A stretch of 25,088 nt of DNA from an uncultured Collinsella sp. (GTDB taxonomy: Bacteria; Actinomycetota; Coriobacteriia; Coriobacteriales; Coriobacteriaceae), in contig CABURV010000026.1 of the NCBI GenBank assembly GCA_902494035.1, forward strand, positions 1 to 25,088, read 5' to 3'. Both the position numbers and the translations under genes were made by a program. This document shows, one piece after another, positions 1 through 6,662 of this stretch. The notes under the pieces are model-generated. The model was not told the origin of the DNA. It ran no database searches and saw only the letters and a list, made by a program, of their open reading frames with translations. How positions within the stretch are numbered: position 1 is the first letter of the stretch; every line of letters begins with the position of its first letter.

Positions 1-1828
1 AAGAGGTCGGGACGGCGACGAAGTAGGCCTTCTTGCCCATCTCGGGGAAGGTGAAGATACGCTTGCGGATGTCCATGAAGTCCATGGCCATGTCCTCAAA
101 CTTGCACTCGGGGTGCTCGTACATCATCCACATGATCTTGCCGGCGTCCATAGCGGAGCCACCGCCGACGGCGATGATGACGTCCGGCTCAAAGAGAGCC
201 ATCTGCTTGGCGCCGCGACGTGCGCACTGCAGCGACGGATCGGGCTCGACGTCGTAGAAGCAGTCGTGGGCGATGCCCATCTCGTCGAGCTTGGCCTCGA
301 TGGCGCGGGTGTTGCCATTCTTGAAGAGGAACTGGTCGGTGACGATGAAGGCGCGCTTCTTGCCCATGACGTTGCCAAGCTCGTCGAGGGCGACGGGCGT
401 GGAACCCTTCTTGAAGTAGACCTTCTCGGGAGCGCGGAACCACAGCATGTTCTCACGGCGCTCGGCCACAGTCTTAACGTTGATCAAGTGCTTCACCCCA
501 ACGTTCTCGGAGACGGAGTTGCCGCCCCAGGAGCCGCAGCCCAGGGTCAGAGACGGCTTCATGCCAAAGTTGTACAGGTCACCGATGCCGCCGTGCGAGG
601 ACGGGGTGTTGATGACGATACGGCAGGCCTTCATGACGTGCTCGAACAGGCTGATCTTCTCGGCCTGGGCAGGGTGCACGTACAGAGAGGCGGTGTGGCC
701 CGGGCCACCGGCGAGCACCAGGTGCTCGGCCTTGTCGACGGCCTCCTGGAAGTCCTTGGCGTGATACATGGCCAGGACCGGGGAGAGCTTCTCGTGGGAG
801 AACTCCTCCTTGGCGGGGTCGGTGGAGGTGACCTCGGCGATCAGGATCTTGGTCTTGGCAGGAACCTCGATGCCGGCGAGTTCGGCGATCTTGGCGGCAG
901 CCATGCCGGGGATGCGGTGATCGAGGGCACCGTTCTTGAACATGGCGGCACGCAGGGCCTCCATCTCGGCACCCTGCTTGACGAAGTAGCAGCCGCGCTT
1001 CTGGAACTCGGCCTTAACCTGGTCATAGATGGTGTCGATGACGGTCACGGACTGCTCGGAAGCGCAGATCATGCCGTTGTCGAAGGTCTTGGAGTGGATG
1101 ATGGAGTTGACGGCGAGCAGCACGTCAGCGGTGTCGTCGATGACGACCGGGGTGTTACCGGCGCCAACGCCCAGGGCGGGCTTGCCCGAGGAGTAGGCGG
1201 CCTTGACCATGCCCGGGCCACCGGTGGCGAGGATGATGTCGACGTCGCGCATGACCATGTTGGTCAGCTCGATGGAGGGGACATCGACCCAGCCGATGAT
1301 GCCCTCGGGGGCGCCGGCCTTGACGGCGGCGTCAAGCACGAGCTTGGCGGCGGCGATGGTGCACTTGGCGGCAGCCGGGTGCGGGGAGATGATGATGGCG
1401 TTGCGGGTCTTCAGGCTGATCAGCGTCTTGAAGATCGCGGTGGAGGTGGGGTTGGTCGTCGGGATGACGGCGCCCACGATGCCGATGGGCTCGGCGATCT
1501 TGGTGATGCCGTAAGCCTCGTCGCGCTCCAGGACACCACAGGTCTTGGTGTTCTTGTAAGCGTTGTAGATGTACTCTGCGGCGTAGTGGTTCTTGATGAC
1601 CTTGTCCTCAAGAACGCCGCGGCCGGTCTCCTCGATGGCCATCTTCGCCAACGGGATACGAGCCTTGTTGGCGGCCATGGCGGCCTCATAGAAGATCTTG
1701 TCGACCTGCTCCTGCGTGTACGTAGCAAAAAGCGCCTGGGCCTCTCGCATCTGAGCGAGCTTAGCCTCAAGCGCCTCTACGTTGTCCACAATTGCGGGAG
1801 TAGTGTTTTCCGGTGACTTTTTCACCAT
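1..1828 (-). CDS. adhE: Bifunctional acetaldehyde-CoA/alcohol dehydrogenase AdhE (3' part outside window)
   Basis: AdhE reduces acetyl-CoA to acetaldehyde and then to ethanol, reoxidising NADH during fermentation; it forms cytosolic filaments (spirosomes) in known members. About 609 codons are visible; the usual length is near 870, so the rest of the iron-dependent alcohol dehydrogenase half lies beyond base 1. The aldehyde dehydrogenase domain fills roughly residues 15-450 and has the catalytic cysteine in GMICASEQ (Cys255). The second domain begins near residue 460 and shows the nucleotide-binding motif GGGSAMDAGK. The frame is open without interruption from the ATG at 1828, which follows an AGGAG ribosome binding site seven bases upstream. 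The gene stands alone, divergent from the transposase next door. Identification is firm; the missing end cannot be judged. Confidence 0.96.
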   Translation of the reverse strand, partial: MVKKSPENTTPAIVDNVEALEAKLAQMREAQALFATYTQEQVDKIFYEAAMAANKARIPLAKMAIEETGRGVLEDKVIKNHYAAEYIYNAYKNTKTCGVLERDEAYGITKIAEPIGIVGAVIPTTNPTSTAIFKTLISLKTRNAIIISPHPAAAKCTIAAAKLVLDAAVKAGAPEGIIGWVDVPSIELTNMVMRDVDIILATGGPGMVKAAYSSGKPALGVGAGNTPVVIDDTADVLLAVNSIIHSKTFDNGMICASEQSVTVIDTIYDQVKAEFQKRGCYFVKQGAEMEALRAAMFKNGALDHRIPGMAAAKIAELAGIEVPAKTKILIAEVTSTDPAKEEFSHEKLSPVLAMYHAKDFQEAVDKAEHLVLAGGPGHTASLYVHPAQAEKISLFEHVMKACRIVINTPSSHGGIGDLYNFGMKPSLTLGCGSWGGNSVSENVGVKHLINVKTVAERRENMLWFRAPEKVYFKKGSTPVALDELGNVMGKKRAFIVTDQFLFKNGNTRAIEAKLDEMGIAHDCFYDVEPDPSLQCARRGAKQMALFEPDVIIAVGGGSAMDAGKIMWMMYEHPECKFEDMAMDFMDIRKRIFTFPEMGKKAYFVAVPTS

Positions 1829-1868
1829 TTGTGTCTCCTTGCGATCGGAGATTTACCCTACAAGATGC

Positions 1869-1877
1869 ATGATAGCA
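1869..1877 (-). promoter_or_regulatory. Probable extended -10 promoter element of adhE
   Basis: On the minus strand the sequence reads TGCTATCAT, an extended -10 element, about 40 bases upstream of the adhE ATG. No good -35 box is seen at 17 bases. The same GCTANNNT pattern recurs upstream of rpmB, mihF, holA and rpsT in this window. Confidence 0.5.
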
Positions 1878-1920
1878 AGAAATAAATCGGTGAACGGTCA
1901 GATTCCCGTAAAAGACAAAC

Positions 1921-1950
1921 TAAAACGCTTCAATAAACTGAAACGTTTTA
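1921..1950. promoter_or_regulatory. Paired LacI-type operator-like palindromes upstream of adhE
   Basis: A 30-bp dyad made of two 12-bp boxes, TAAAACGCTTCA (1921-1932) and TGAAACGTTTTA (1939-1950). The two are reverse complements of each other with one mismatch, and each is itself centred on a CG dinucleotide in a near-palindrome, the form typical of LacI-family operators. Their centres are 18 bp apart, and the dyad lies about 60-90 bases upstream of the inferred adhE transcription start. The regulator is unknown. Confidence 0.45.
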
Positions 1951-1981
1951 ACTAAAACTACTTGCCTGCTCCACCGCCCCG

Positions 1982-2030
1982 CTCATTGGGGACAGGCTTA
2001 CATGAGTGCTTATACTCATTTGGGACAGAC
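1982..2030 (+). repeat. Left inverted end of the transposase element
   Basis: It contains units CTCATTGGGGACAGGC (1982-1997) and CTCATTTGGGACAGAC (2015-2030). Between them ATGAGT and ACTCAT form a six-base-pair hairpin. Confidence 0.8.
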
Positions 2031-2114
2031 ATCGTTTTGCCATTTTGCCGTTCTGGGCCTTTTTTGCCGCTCATTGGATATAAATAGATCACAGGCTCAG
2101 CATTTCGCGTTCCT

Positions 2115-2158
2115 TCTCTCCTTTTAGGTGTTGCCTGTTCAGTTTTTGAAAGGAGAGA
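2115..2158 (+). promoter_or_regulatory. Hairpin covering the transposase ribosome binding site
   Basis: TCTCTCCTTT at 2115-2124 is perfectly complementary to AAAGGAGAGA at 2149-2158, which is the ribosome binding site of the transposase gene starting at 2161. Folding would block translation when the transcript includes this leader. IS200 transposase mRNA is known to be repressed by a comparable 5' hairpin; its role here is inferred. Confidence 0.6.
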
Positions 2159-2160
2159 TT

Positions 2161-2937
2161 ATGCCCCGATGCGCCCGCGCCGTTTCGCTCACCGGCTATT
2201 ACCACGTCTTTGACCGTGGCAACTCCAAACAGATTATTTTTGAAGATGACTCTGACCGATATCGTTTCTTATCGGACATCTCGGACAGGTTTGCACGCCA
2301 TAAAGTGGCAGTGTTGGCTTGGTGCCTTATGGACAACCACTTCCATTTGATGGTTGATGACCCATATGACAACCTTTCAAAGGCAATGCAGTGCGCACTG
2401 ACGGCGTATGCTAAGTATTTCAATGGGAAAACGGGAAGAACGGGCCATCTGTTTGACAATCGCTATACGCGTGTTGCGGTTGAGTCGGACACACAGGCGG
2501 TGCAGCTACTCGATTATATCCATCTCAATCCTGTGAAAGGTGCGATCGACTCTCTCGAAGCATACCGCTGGTCAAGCTTTAGGGCATACCAGCTGGGCTA
2601 CGATCCCTTTGACATCTGTGACGTGGCCCCTATGCTCGATATTGTCGGGGGGTCTCGTCGCTATTGTGAGCATCTTAAGGAAGTTGCCGGGCGGATCTGG
2701 TCAGTTGAGATTCTTCCACGCCGACGGATCCTCGATGAGGATGCTCTTTCCGTTGCGCGCGAAGTCCTTCCGAGCATAGATCCTGCGCTGCTCAAGGCCC
2801 TGCCACGCCCCGATCGTGATGCGTGTCTGCTGAGGCTTAGGCGGGCACATCTCACGGTCAAGCAAATTGCCCGTATCACCGGCATCGGCGCTACAAGCGT
2901 AACCAAGGCCACCGCGGGCTGGAACGAGGCGGCGTGA
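2161..2937 (+). CDS. REP-associated tyrosine transposase (Y1_Tnp / Transposase_17 type)
   Basis: A 258-residue protein of the single-strand DNA transposase family (IS200-like, REP-associated type). The HUH metal-binding motif is visible as NHFHLM (His60 and His62). A tyrosine-bearing helix follows, with Tyr83 or Tyr86 as the likely nucleophile, then the family signature GHLFDNRY and HLNPVK. The C-terminal part, about residues 220-252, resembles a helix-turn-helix and may read the flanking repeats. The ATG at 2161 follows AAAGGAGAG at close range and is preferred over an in-frame GTG at 2128. Its base composition is less GC-rich than the surrounding genes, consistent with acquisition by transfer. 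The catalytic motifs are intact, so it may be active. Known relatives nick and join at hairpin repeats such as those flanking it. Confidence 0.88.
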   Translation: MPRCARAVSLTGYYHVFDRGNSKQIIFEDDSDRYRFLSDISDRFARHKVAVLAWCLMDNHFHLMVDDPYDNLSKAMQCALTAYAKYFNGKTGRTGHLFDNRYTRVAVESDTQAVQLLDYIHLNPVKGAIDSLEAYRWSSFRAYQLGYDPFDICDVAPMLDIVGGSRRYCEHLKEVAGRIWSVEILPRRRILDEDALSVAREVLPSIDPALLKALPRPDRDACLLRLRRAHLTVKQIARITGIGATSVTKATAGWNEAA

Positions 2938-2970
2938 GGCAGGGGCCGAACCGCTGCTGGCATGCGTTAC

Positions 2971-3019
2971 GTCTGTCCCCAATGCGTGAAAACACTCATG
3001 TAAGTCTGTCCCCAATGAG
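2971..3019 (-). repeat. Right inverted end of the transposase element
   Basis: It contains GTCTGTCCCCAATGCG (2971-2986) and GTCTGTCCCCAATGAG (3004-3019), the inverted counterparts of the left-end units. CACTCAT at 2993-2999 can pair with ATGAGTG at 3015-3021. Confidence 0.8.
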
Positions 3020-3022
3020 TGC

Positions 3023-3055
3023 AAAAAGGCGCCCTCCGTAGGGGAGGGCGCCTTT
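3023..3055 (-). terminator. Intrinsic terminator of rpmB
   Basis: An 11-bp GC-rich stem (AGGCGCCCTCC at 3027-3037 with GGAGGGCGCCT at 3043-3053, five-base loop) is followed on the minus strand by a run of five T. It can also stop transcription leaving the transposase element on the plus strand, where the T tract is shorter. Confidence 0.85.
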
Positions 3056-3076
3056 GGTAAGTTCTATATGAACGCG

Positions 3077-3120
3077 AGGTCTTTGACCCGGAGAGTCCGA
3101 GGTACTTGTTGGTAAGACCT
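3077..3120 (-). other. Nested stem-loop in the rpmB 3' untranslated region
   Basis: AGGTCTT (3077-3083) is complementary to AAGACCT (3114-3120). Inside, ACC plus CGGA can pair with TCCG plus GGT around a three-base loop. It lies between the rpmB stop and the terminator. It may stabilise the message or be incidental. Confidence 0.3.
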
Positions 3121-3123
3121 TAT

Positions 3124-3312
3124 TTAGGAGCGCGCAACCTTGCCAGACTTGAGGCAGGTGGAGCAAACGTTCATCTTGCGACGGTGACCATCGACGACGA
3201 CGTAGACGCGCTGGATGTTGGGGCGGAACTTACGGTTGGTGACGCGGTGAGAGTGGCTGATGGAGCGACCGGCAACGGGGTGCTTACCGCAAACTTCGCA
3301 AACTTTGGACAT
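3124..3312 (-). CDS. rpmB: 50S ribosomal protein L28 (zinc-binding form)
   Basis: A 62-residue L28 of normal length. It carries two cysteine pairs, CEVC near the N terminus and CSTC near the C terminus, marking the zinc-binding (C+) version of the protein; paralogues lacking these cysteines are often induced under zinc limitation. The conserved stretch SHSHRVTNRKFRPN is present. The ATG at 3312 is preferred over an upstream in-frame codon because a strong AAGGAGG lies directly before it. The gene is monocistronic, with its own extended -10 element upstream and an intrinsic terminator downstream. Confidence 0.96.
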   Translation of the reverse strand: MSKVCEVCGKHPVAGRSISHSHRVTNRKFRPNIQRVYVVVDGHRRKMNVCSTCLKSGKVARS

Positions 3313-3366
3313 AACTGACCCTCCTTGGGCGACAAACGAACATGTCGCGTTAACAAACAAGCCTGA

Positions 3367-3375
3367 ACTATAGCA
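3367..3375 (-). promoter_or_regulatory. Probable extended -10 promoter element of rpmB
   Basis: The minus strand reads TGCTATAGT about 55 bases upstream of the rpmB ATG. It is identical to the -10 element in front of rpsT. No convincing -35 box is seen. Confidence 0.55.
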
Positions 3376-3603
3376 CAGAAGTCGCTCCCTGTGCGCAATC
3401 TACACAGAGATATTCCTCTTTTGGCGATAGTGCTCACGCTACGGCCCTGGACGTAGATCCGATTTGCGTGCAGCAGAGGGGATTATGCCAGCTCGTGCGT
3501 GTGTTTTCAAGCTCGTCCCACAAATATATATAGGTTTATGGAGCATTGGGCTCCGTTTACGGATTGCTCTGTATTTACGCTCGCAATTAAGCTCGAGGTT
3601 GGC

Positions 3604-3609
3604 TACACT
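3604..3609 (+). promoter_or_regulatory. Possible -10 element of the pyr operon
   Basis: GGCTACACT places a TACACT hexamer about 155 bases upstream of the pyrR ATG, just before the attenuator structure begins. It fits the GCTANNNT pattern of other promoters in this window. The -35 region is poor, so the upstream pair at 3504-3532 remains an alternative. Confidence 0.4.
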
Positions 3610-3627
3610 ATCCCTTGACCATTAAAG

Positions 3628-3742
3628 GGGTACGAGATACCCACATGGAATTACATAGCTGCCAAAGAGCAGCCTTTCCTGTGGGTGTCTGGTCCGCTTT
3701 AAGCGGTCGGGCATCTATTTTTTTGACTGTGTCAGCAGTCAA
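3628..3742 (+). promoter_or_regulatory. PyrR-type transcription attenuator in the pyr leader
   Basis: Three mutually exclusive pairings are visible. An early hairpin GGGTA-CGAGA-TACCC (3628-3642) would be the anti-antiterminator, the expected PyrR contact. GATACCCACA (3636-3645) can instead pair along ten bases with TGTGGGTGTC (3680-3689), forming an antiterminator, with an inner GCTGC/GCAGC hairpin (3659-3663 and 3668-3672). The second arm of that helix is also the first arm of the terminator (3684-3715). In known PyrR systems, UMP-bound PyrR stabilises the first hairpin and so allows termination. A further hairpin (3723-3729 with 3736-3742) lies just before the pyrR ribosome binding site. 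The loop does not obviously match the Bacillus PyrR-binding consensus, so binding is inferred from architecture and from the adjacent pyrR. Confidence 0.7.
3684..3724 (+). terminator. Leader terminator of the pyr attenuator
   Basis: A stem of about 15 pairs, including several G-U pairs and one bulged T, has the core CCGCTTTAAGCGG at 3694-3706. It is followed by a run of seven T at 3718-3724, ahead of the first gene of the operon. Confidence 0.75.
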
Positions 3743-3763
3743 GACATGTGAGGAAGGAGATCG

Positions 3764-4348
3764 ATGGGCACGACTTCCCCCAAGGCGGTCATCATGGACG
3801 AGACCGCCGTCAATCGAGCGATGACCCGCATCGCGCACGAGATTCTCGAGCGCAACGAGGGCTGTGAAGACCTCGCTCTGGTCGGCATCGTCACGCGCGG
3901 CGACCTTCTGGCAAAGAAGCTCGCCGAGGAGATCAAGGAGATCGAGGGCGTCGACGTTCCGCTCGGCAGCCTCGACATCAGCTTCTACCGCGATGACTAC
4001 GCTACCAATTTCGCTCCCGCGATCCACGCCACCAACATTCCCTTCAGCGTCGATGGCAAGCGCGTCGTGCTGGTGGACGACATCCTGTATACGGGCCGTA
4101 CCATCCGCGCCGCTCTCGACGCCGTCATGGACTTGGGCCGTCCGAGCCGCATTGAGCTGGCTGTCCTCGTTGACCGCGGCCACCGTGAGCTCCCCATCTC
4201 GCCGGACTTTGTCGGCAAGAACGTTCCCTCGTCGCATGAGGAGAACGTACACCTATATATGAAGGAAGTTGACGGCCACACCGCCGTCGAGATTAACGAC
4301 GTCGCGCCGGGTTCCCACGTGGGCTCCGCGCCGCTGGGAGGTGAGTAG
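3764..4348 (+). CDS. pyrR: PyrR bifunctional pyr operon regulator / uracil phosphoribosyltransferase
   Basis: PyrR binds pyr mRNA when UMP is plentiful and promotes attenuation; many members also make UMP from uracil and PRPP. The 194-residue protein has the phosphoribosyltransferase fold signature VVLVDDILYTGRT at residues 101-113, with the paired aspartates that bind PRPP, and the family stretch FYRDDY near residue 75. The length is slightly above the usual 175-185 because of a longer C-terminal tail. The ATG at 3764 follows GAAGGAG. It is the first gene of the operon and lies directly behind the attenuator it is expected to control. pyrB begins four bases after its stop codon. Confidence 0.95.
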   Translation: MGTTSPKAVIMDETAVNRAMTRIAHEILERNEGCEDLALVGIVTRGDLLAKKLAEEIKEIEGVDVPLGSLDISFYRDDYATNFAPAIHATNIPFSVDGKRVVLVDDILYTGRTIRAALDAVMDLGRPSRIELAVLVDRGHRELPISPDFVGKNVPSSHEENVHLYMKEVDGHTAVEINDVAPGSHVGSAPLGGE

Positions 4349-4352
4349 TACC

Positions 4353-5297
4353 GTGGCGTTCAACCATAAGCACCTGATCGACATTACCGAGTACTCCGAA
4401 GAGGACATCAAGCTCATCCTCGAGACCGCCAAGGCGTTCTCCGAGGTCAACGAGCGTGCTATCAAGAAGGTCCCCACGCTCAAGGGCAAGACCATCGTCA
4501 ACATGTTCAACGAGCCCTCGACGCGCACCCGCAGCTCCTTCGAGCTCGCCGAGAAGCGTCTTTCGGCCGACAGCCTTAACTTTGGCGGCTCCTCGACCTC
4601 CACGGTCAAGGGCGAGAGCCTTGTCGACACCGTCGAGACCCTCAACGCCTACAAGATCGACTGCATCGTCGTGCGCGATAAGCACGCCGGCGCTCCCTAC
4701 ATCGTCACGCAGAATTCGCCCGCGAGCGTCATCTGCGCCGGTGACGGCAAGCACAACCATCCTACGCAGGCCCTACTCGACCTGTACACCATCTGGGAGC
4801 ACAAGGGTGACTTCCACGGTCTGAAGGTCGCCGTCGTCGGCGATATCGCCCACTCCCGTGTCTGCGGCTCGCTGATCCCCGCCCTTAAGATCATGGGCTG
4901 CGAGACCTACGCCGTCGCCCCCGGCACGCTGCTGCCGCCGGCGCCCGAGGTCTTGGGCTGCGACCACGTGACGAGCGACCTCGATTCCGTCCTGCCCGAG
5001 CTGGACGTCGTCTACATGCTGCGCGTGCAGCAGGAGCGTCTCGAGGGTGCCCCGTTCCCGACCATTCGTGAGTACCACAAGCTCTTCGGCCTGACCAAGG
5101 ACCGCGAGAAGCTCATGAAGCCCGATGCGATCATCTGCCACCCGGGCCCCATCAACCGCGGCGTCGAGTTCGACTCCTATATGGCCGACCACCCGCAACG
5201 CTCCGTCATCCTGGAGCAGGTCTACGCCGGTATCTGCGTGCGTATGGCTATCCTGTATCTGCTGCTTGGAGGTGCCGATAATGGCCTTGCTTCTTAA
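4353..5297 (+). CDS. pyrB: Aspartate carbamoyltransferase catalytic subunit
   Basis: This enzyme joins carbamoyl phosphate and aspartate to give carbamoyl aspartate, the first committed step of pyrimidine synthesis. The 314-residue protein carries the carbamoyl phosphate site PSTRTR (around residues 55-60) and the HPTQAL motif. The GTG at 4353 is chosen because GGAGGTGA lies just upstream, overlapping the end of pyrR, and because the residues that follow (AFNHKHLIDI) begin the conserved N-terminal helix. The open frame extends upstream inside pyrR without a better start. No pyrI regulatory subunit is nearby. The end overlaps pyrC by 17 bases, which suggests translational coupling. Confidence 0.96.
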   Translation: MAFNHKHLIDITEYSEEDIKLILETAKAFSEVNERAIKKVPTLKGKTIVNMFNEPSTRTRSSFELAEKRLSADSLNFGGSSTSTVKGESLVDTVETLNAYKIDCIVVRDKHAGAPYIVTQNSPASVICAGDGKHNHPTQALLDLYTIWEHKGDFHGLKVAVVGDIAHSRVCGSLIPALKIMGCETYAVAPGTLLPPAPEVLGCDHVTSDLDSVLPELDVVYMLRVQQERLEGAPFPTIREYHKLFGLTKDREKLMKPDAIICHPGPINRGVEFDSYMADHPQRSVILEQVYAGICVRMAILYLLLGGADNGLAS

Positions 5298-6570
5298 GAA
5301 TGCCCACGTCGTCGACCCGTCCGTCGAGCTTGACGGTGTCGTTGACGTCCTGATTGACGGCGACAAGATCGCCGAGGTCGGCGAGAATCTCGCCGTCGAG
5401 GGAGCCGAGGTCCGCGACCTTTCCGGCAAGTACCTCGTCCCCGGCCTGGTGGATATGCACGTTCACCTTCGCGAGCCCGGCTACGAGGTCAAAGAGGACA
5501 TCGAGAGCGGCACCCGCGCAGCTGCCAAGGGCGGCTTTACCGGCGTGTGCTCCATGCCCAACACCGATCCCGTCACCGATAACGGCACTGTCGTGGAGTT
5601 CGTCAAGTCCCGCGCTGCCGAGGTCGGTCACTGCCGCGTCTATCCGTCGGGCGCCATGACCCGCGGTCTTAAGGGCGAGGCCATGTCCGAGATGGGCGAT
5701 ATGGTCGCCCACGGCGCCGTCGCCTTCACCGACGACGGTCGCGGCGTGCAGGGCGCGGGCATGCTCCGTCGTTGCATGGACTACGGCAAGATGTTCGGCA
5801 AGGTCTTTATGAGCCACTGCCAGGACGAGGACCTGGTCGGCCACGGCCAGATCAACGAGGGCAAGGTCTCGACCCGTCTGGCTCTCGAGGGTTGGCCGGC
5901 TGCCGGCGAGGAGCTCCAGATCGCCCGCGACATCGAGATCGCCAAGCTGACTGGTGCCAAGCTGCACATCCAGCACATCTCCACCGCCCATGGCCTGGAG
6001 CTCGTGCGTGCCGGTAAGGCCGCCGGTGTCCAGGTGACCTGCGAGGCCACCCCGCACCACATGTTCCTGACCGAGAACGACCTGGACGAGACCTACAACA
6101 CCTCGCTCAAGGTCAATCCGCCGCTGCGTACCGAGGAAGATGCCGAGGCCATCCGTCAGGGCGTCATCGACGGCACCGTCGACGTTATCGTCACCGATCA
6201 CGCTCCCCACACCCCGTGGGAGAAGGCCCGCGAGTTCGAGCTTGCGCCCTTTGGCATGATCGGTCTCGAGACCTCGCTGTCGCTCGTGCTCACCGAGCTG
6301 GTCAACACGGGCAAGATGAGCATGGGCCGCATGGTCGAGCTCATGGCCATCAAGCCGCGTGAGATCCTGGGCCTCGACCAGGTTCAGGTCAAGGCGGGCT
6401 CCGTTGCCGACCTGACCGTCTTCGACGCGTCCGCCACTTGGACGGTCGGCGAGGACGGCTACGAGTCGCGCGCCGAGAACTCCGGTTTCGCCGGCCGCAC
6501 GCTCACCGGTCGTGCCACCGATGTGTTTGTCGGCGGCAAGCAGACGCTCGCCGACGGCTGCATCTGCTAG
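5281..6570 (+). CDS. pyrC: Dihydroorotase
   Basis: Dihydroorotase closes carbamoyl aspartate to dihydroorotate. The 429-residue protein is of the long type I class found beside pyrB in Gram-positive bacteria. The metal-binding motif DMHVHLREPG supplies His60 and His62; further metal or catalytic residues appear in SHCQDED, HIQHIS and TDHAPHT. The ATG at 5281 lies inside the 3' end of pyrB, after GGAGGT. After the stop codon comes a 92-base gap with a hairpin before pyrK, the only sizeable gap in the operon. Confidence 0.95.
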   Translation: MALLLKNAHVVDPSVELDGVVDVLIDGDKIAEVGENLAVEGAEVRDLSGKYLVPGLVDMHVHLREPGYEVKEDIESGTRAAAKGGFTGVCSMPNTDPVTDNGTVVEFVKSRAAEVGHCRVYPSGAMTRGLKGEAMSEMGDMVAHGAVAFTDDGRGVQGAGMLRRCMDYGKMFGKVFMSHCQDEDLVGHGQINEGKVSTRLALEGWPAAGEELQIARDIEIAKLTGAKLHIQHISTAHGLELVRAGKAAGVQVTCEATPHHMFLTENDLDETYNTSLKVNPPLRTEEDAEAIRQGVIDGTVDVIVTDHAPHTPWEKAREFELAPFGMIGLETSLSLVLTELVNTGKMSMGRMVELMAIKPREILGLDQVQVKAGSVADLTVFDASATWTVGEDGYESRAENSGFAGRTLTGRATDVFVGGKQTLADGCIC

Positions 6571-6590
6571 CATAGCCTTATCGCTTTTGT

Positions 6591-6628
6591 GCGCGGCGCC
6601 CTTGCGGTGCCGCGCTTTCTATTCGTTT
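6591..6628 (+). terminator. Hairpin between pyrC and pyrK, possible partial terminator
   Basis: GCGCGGCGCC (6591-6600) pairs with GGTGCCGCGC (6606-6615) over ten base pairs including one G-U, with a five-base loop. It is followed by a T-rich but interrupted tract, TTTCTATTCGTTT. It may lower downstream expression or protect the upstream message. Confidence 0.5.
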
Positions 6629-6662
6629 GGACCATGCAACCGCATGGGGGATTGGAGCGTTT

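Larger units (their letters stand above)
1829..2160. other. Intergenic region between adhE and the transposase gene
   Basis: This 332-base stretch holds the adhE ribosome binding site and -10 element, the paired operator-like boxes, the left end of the transposable element (1982-2030) and the hairpin that covers the transposase ribosome binding site. No further coding region is evident. Confidence 0.8.
1982..3019 (+). mobile_element. REP-associated (Y1/HUH) transposase element with 49-bp inverted ends
   Basis: The 49 bases at 1982-2030 match the reverse complement of 2971-3019 at 43 positions. Between them lies a single Y1-type transposase gene. Each end contains two direct copies of a 16-base unit of the form CTCATTGGGGACAGRC, and the copies start exactly 33 bp apart at both ends (1982 and 2015; 2971 and 3004). 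Internal complementary stretches such as ATGAGT and ACTCAT let each end fold into a hairpin, as expected of substrates for HUH transposases, which act on folded single-stranded DNA. No target-site duplication is needed or seen. The outer limits are set by loss of similarity, so they may be off by a few bases. Confidence 0.75.
3313..3763. other. Divergent intergenic region between rpmB and pyrR
   Basis: This 451-base region holds the rpmB promoter, then about 200 bases (roughly 3400-3600) in which no gene is supported, then the pyrR promoter region and attenuator leader. One promoter-like pair inside it, TTTTCA (3504-3509) and TATATA (3527-3532) at 17-base spacing, could be a second start for the pyr operon. 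Confidence 0.6.

Noticed and set aside
113..1816. Long plus-strand open frame of about 567 codons opposite adhE
   Set aside because: It is rich in Gly, Val, Leu and Asp in a pattern produced by reading a GC-biased gene antisense. The minus strand encodes an unmistakable AdhE over the same bases.
1939..1950. Catabolite-response (cre) site
   Set aside because: TGAAACGTTTTA resembles cre but has one base too few before the central CG, so it is reported only as LacI-type.
1829..1980. Rex operator upstream of adhE
   Set aside because: No TTGTGA/TCACAA-like or TTGTTAA-type dyad with the right spacing could be found.
3485..3625. Small open frame of 46 codons with GAGGGG upstream, between rpmB and pyrR
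   Set aside because: It runs through the likely pyrR promoter, has no recognisable sequence features, and one ribosome-binding-like stretch is not enough.
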